Below, in pieces: positions 5,632 through 7,121 of a stretch of 7,121 bases of DNA; position 1 is the stretch's first letter; each line of letters opens with the position of its first letter. The stretch is from Desulfobacula sp. Lineage in GTDB: Bacteria; Desulfobacterota; Desulfobacteria; Desulfobacterales; Desulfobacteraceae. The notes beneath the pieces are model-generated. The model was not told the DNA's origin, ran no database searches, and saw only the letters and a program-made list of their open reading frames with translations. The position numbers and the translations under genes are program-made. The DNA lies in the NCBI GenBank assembly GCA_027858355.1, contig JAQICW010000356.1, positions 1 through 7,121 on the forward strand. The letters are read 5' to 3'.

Positions 5632-7016
5632 CTGGGATCTTTGGATTTCCTTTTTAGTCGTACGGCAAAAAAACCATCCATATTATTTGCATCAGGATAT
5701 GTTTTCAAAAATCCTTCCTCTGATATTAATCGGGATATTAAACTGGTTTTTAATTTATAATAATTACCAGATTCAAAATCTTTATCAATTGAAAAATCTT
5801 TTCTTTTTTCTAAAAATGTATAAACAACATCGTCATTTTCTTCTTTTTCACAGGAACACACGGCATAGACAAGGAGTCCGCCCGGTTTAACAAGGTTTGC
5901 TGCAGCATTGAGCATTTTTTTTTGCTGTGCTGAAAGCCGGGCAATATCATTTTTTGAGCGTTTCCATTTTGTGTCAGGATTACGTCGGATTACTCCAAGC
6001 CCTGTACAGGGGGCATCAATCAGGACACGGTCAAAATAAAAGTCAAAATCCTTAATAGTGGTTTTTAAAAGATTCAAAGGTTTTGTCTGGATAATATCAA
6101 TGCCCAGCCTTTTTGATTCCAATTGAAGGGATTCAAGTTTTTTCGATTCAAGATCTGCCGCAATAATTATCCCTTTGTTTTCCATGAGCTGGGCAATATG
6201 CCCTGTTTTTCCTCCAAGACCTGCACAGGCATCCAGAATTTTCTCTCCTGGTTCGGGTGCCAGAAACTGGGTAACAATCTGTTTTGCTTCGTCCTGGACT
6301 TGAAATAATCCAAGTTTAAATGCTTCAAATTCATGTATAGGTATGCTGGGGTTGGTAAAGCTGATTCCCTGTGAAGCATAATCAGTCAGTTGGATATTTT
6401 TTGCGACTAAAGAAAGGCTTTTGGCAAGGGATTGTCTATCACTTTTTAAAGTATTGGTTCTCAGCGTGATCTGGGGAATGGTATTGATTTGTTGGCAAAG
6501 CAAGTATGTTTTTTCAAATCCAAAGGCATGGTTCCATTTTTTGGAAAGCCATAAAGGCAGGGAAAATTTCACAGAAATAAATTTGGATCTATTCTCTTTT
6601 GCGTCTGGAAAAGGGACCTTTGAAAAATTGTCTGCTGCATTTCTTAACACTGCATTAATAAATCCAGCAGCTTTTTTGTCTAAAAGTTTTTTTGCAATAT
6701 TAACTATTGTGTTAATCGCGGCAAAGACAGGAATCCTGTCCATATTTAAAATTTGAAAAAGGGCTACCCTTAATAAATATAAAGTTGTTATATTTAATTT
6801 TTCCAAAGGTGTATTTGAAAATGCACGAAGGATCCAGTCAATGGATTCGCGTTGACGAAGAACACCAAATATCAGTGCATTGCAAAGGTTTCTATCATTT
6901 TTGGAAAGAGAGGATATCTCTTTTGAATGATTTTCCAGGCTTTTATCAAGGTTATGAAATGAATTGTCCCAGGAAACCAGAACGTTTACAGCTATGTGTC
7001 TGGGGTCGTTAATCAT
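5628..7016 (-). CDS. rsmB: 16S rRNA (cytosine-967-C5)-methyltransferase
   Basis: RsmB methylates C5 of C967 in 16S rRNA using S-adenosylmethionine. The 462 residues are close to the usual length. Residues 1-135 form the NusB-like RNA-binding domain (AVNVLVSW, LCNALIFGVLR, AAGFINAVLRN), which separates RsmB from single-domain RsmF-type enzymes. The Rossmann methyltransferase follows: motif I DACAGLGGKT (262-271), the acidic SAM contact in AADLES (286-291), motif IV DAPCTGLGVIRRNPD (334-348, with C337) and motif VI VYAVCSCEKEEN (383-394). C387 is the expected nucleophile; the residue before it is V where most relatives have T. The ATG at 7016 overlaps the fmt stop as ATGA, and no strong ribosome binding site is visible, so translation is probably coupled to fmt. 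The GTGA at its end couples it to the PASTA gene. Confidence 0.96.
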   Translation of the reverse strand: MINDPRHIAVNVLVSWDNSFHNLDKSLENHSKEISSLSKNDRNLCNALIFGVLRQRESIDWILRAFSNTPLEKLNITTLYLLRVALFQILNMDRIPVFAAINTIVNIAKKLLDKKAAGFINAVLRNAADNFSKVPFPDAKENRSKFISVKFSLPLWLSKKWNHAFGFEKTYLLCQQINTIPQITLRTNTLKSDRQSLAKSLSLVAKNIQLTDYASQGISFTNPSIPIHEFEAFKLGLFQVQDEAKQIVTQFLAPEPGEKILDACAGLGGKTGHIAQLMENKGIIIAADLESKKLESLQLESKRLGIDIIQTKPLNLLKTTIKDFDFYFDRVLIDAPCTGLGVIRRNPDTKWKRSKNDIARLSAQQKKMLNAAANLVKPGGLLVYAVCSCEKEENDDVVYTFLEKRKDFSIDKDFESGNYYKLKTSLISRLISEEGFLKTYPDANNMDGFFAVRLKRKSKDPR

Positions 7017-7121
7017 GCAAGATCAAATCTTACAAAAGGATCAATTTTGTGGCCGCATAAAAATTGTCTGGCCTTCAATCGTTTCCCAGATGTTCCCATA
7101 AGTTCCAGAATAATAAGGCTG
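7013..7121 (-). CDS. fmt: Methionyl-tRNA formyltransferase, C-terminal end (partial)
   Basis: Only the last 35 codons and a TGA stop lie in the window; the gene runs off the right edge. The reading frame gives LELMGTSGKRLKARQFLCG and then KIDPFVRFDLA. This fits the C-terminal beta-barrel domain of Fmt, where a GK-x2-(M/L)-x-A-x2-FL-x-G pattern precedes the end. Fmt formylates Met-tRNAfMet with 10-formyl-tetrahydrofolate for translation initiation. The stop overlaps the rsmB start by ATGA, and the fmt-rsmB order is widespread in bacteria, which supports the call. The catalytic domain cannot be inspected here, so whether the gene is intact is unknown. Confidence 0.8.
   Translation of the reverse strand, partial: SLIILELMGTSGKRLKARQFLCGHKIDPFVRFDLA

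Noticed and set aside
5570..5890. 106-codon plus-strand open frame opposite the rsmB/PASTA junction
   Set aside because: It is antisense to two well-supported genes, is rich in lysine, phenylalanine and histidine in the manner of a mirror frame, and has no family resemblance.

Overview
The window looks like an ordinary chromosomal stretch of a low-to-moderate GC sulfate-reducing bacterium of the Desulfobacterota, most likely Desulfobacteraceae-like. This is inferred from four things: a small DUF4911-type gene overlapping miaB, a methionine aminopeptidase with an N-terminal SEC-C zinc motif, a free-standing PASTA protein between rsmB and rpe, and the AT-rich codon use. No marker in the window fixes the genus. 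I see no CRISPR array, tRNA, rRNA, phage gene or intact insertion sequence.

Left half, plus strand (about 137-2657): a tight three-gene operon. A candidate sigma70-type promoter precedes a 69-codon DUF4911-like gene, which overlaps miaB by 11 bp. miaB overlaps a SEC-C methionine aminopeptidase gene by ATGA. The products modify tRNA (ms2i6A37) and remove initiator methionine. The first 212 bases hold no gene I can support apart from the possible tail of something upstream.

Middle (2658-2787): a 130-bp convergent intergenic region with two short hairpins and a GGGGACACC-containing stretch that resembles dispersed intergenic repeats. It is the only place where a mobile-element trace can be suspected.

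Right half, minus strand (7121 down to 2788): the end of fmt, then rsmB, a membrane-anchored triple-PASTA protein, rpe, and an Fsr-like MFS transporter. fmt/rsmB and rsmB/PASTA overlap by 4 bp, PASTA/rpe by 61 bp, and the MFS gene follows rpe after 28 bp. These genes cover initiator-tRNA formylation, 16S rRNA C967 methylation, a probable peptidoglycan-binding envelope protein, pentose-phosphate epimerisation and efflux.

The most interesting point is that fmt-rsmB-[PASTA]-rpe mirrors the Firmicutes def-fmt-rsmB-rlmN-prpC-prkC-rsgA-rpe cluster. Here the PASTA protein sits where the PASTA kinase PrkC would be, but it has no kinase domain and no phosphatase partner in the interval. Nothing else in the window argues strongly for a new system.
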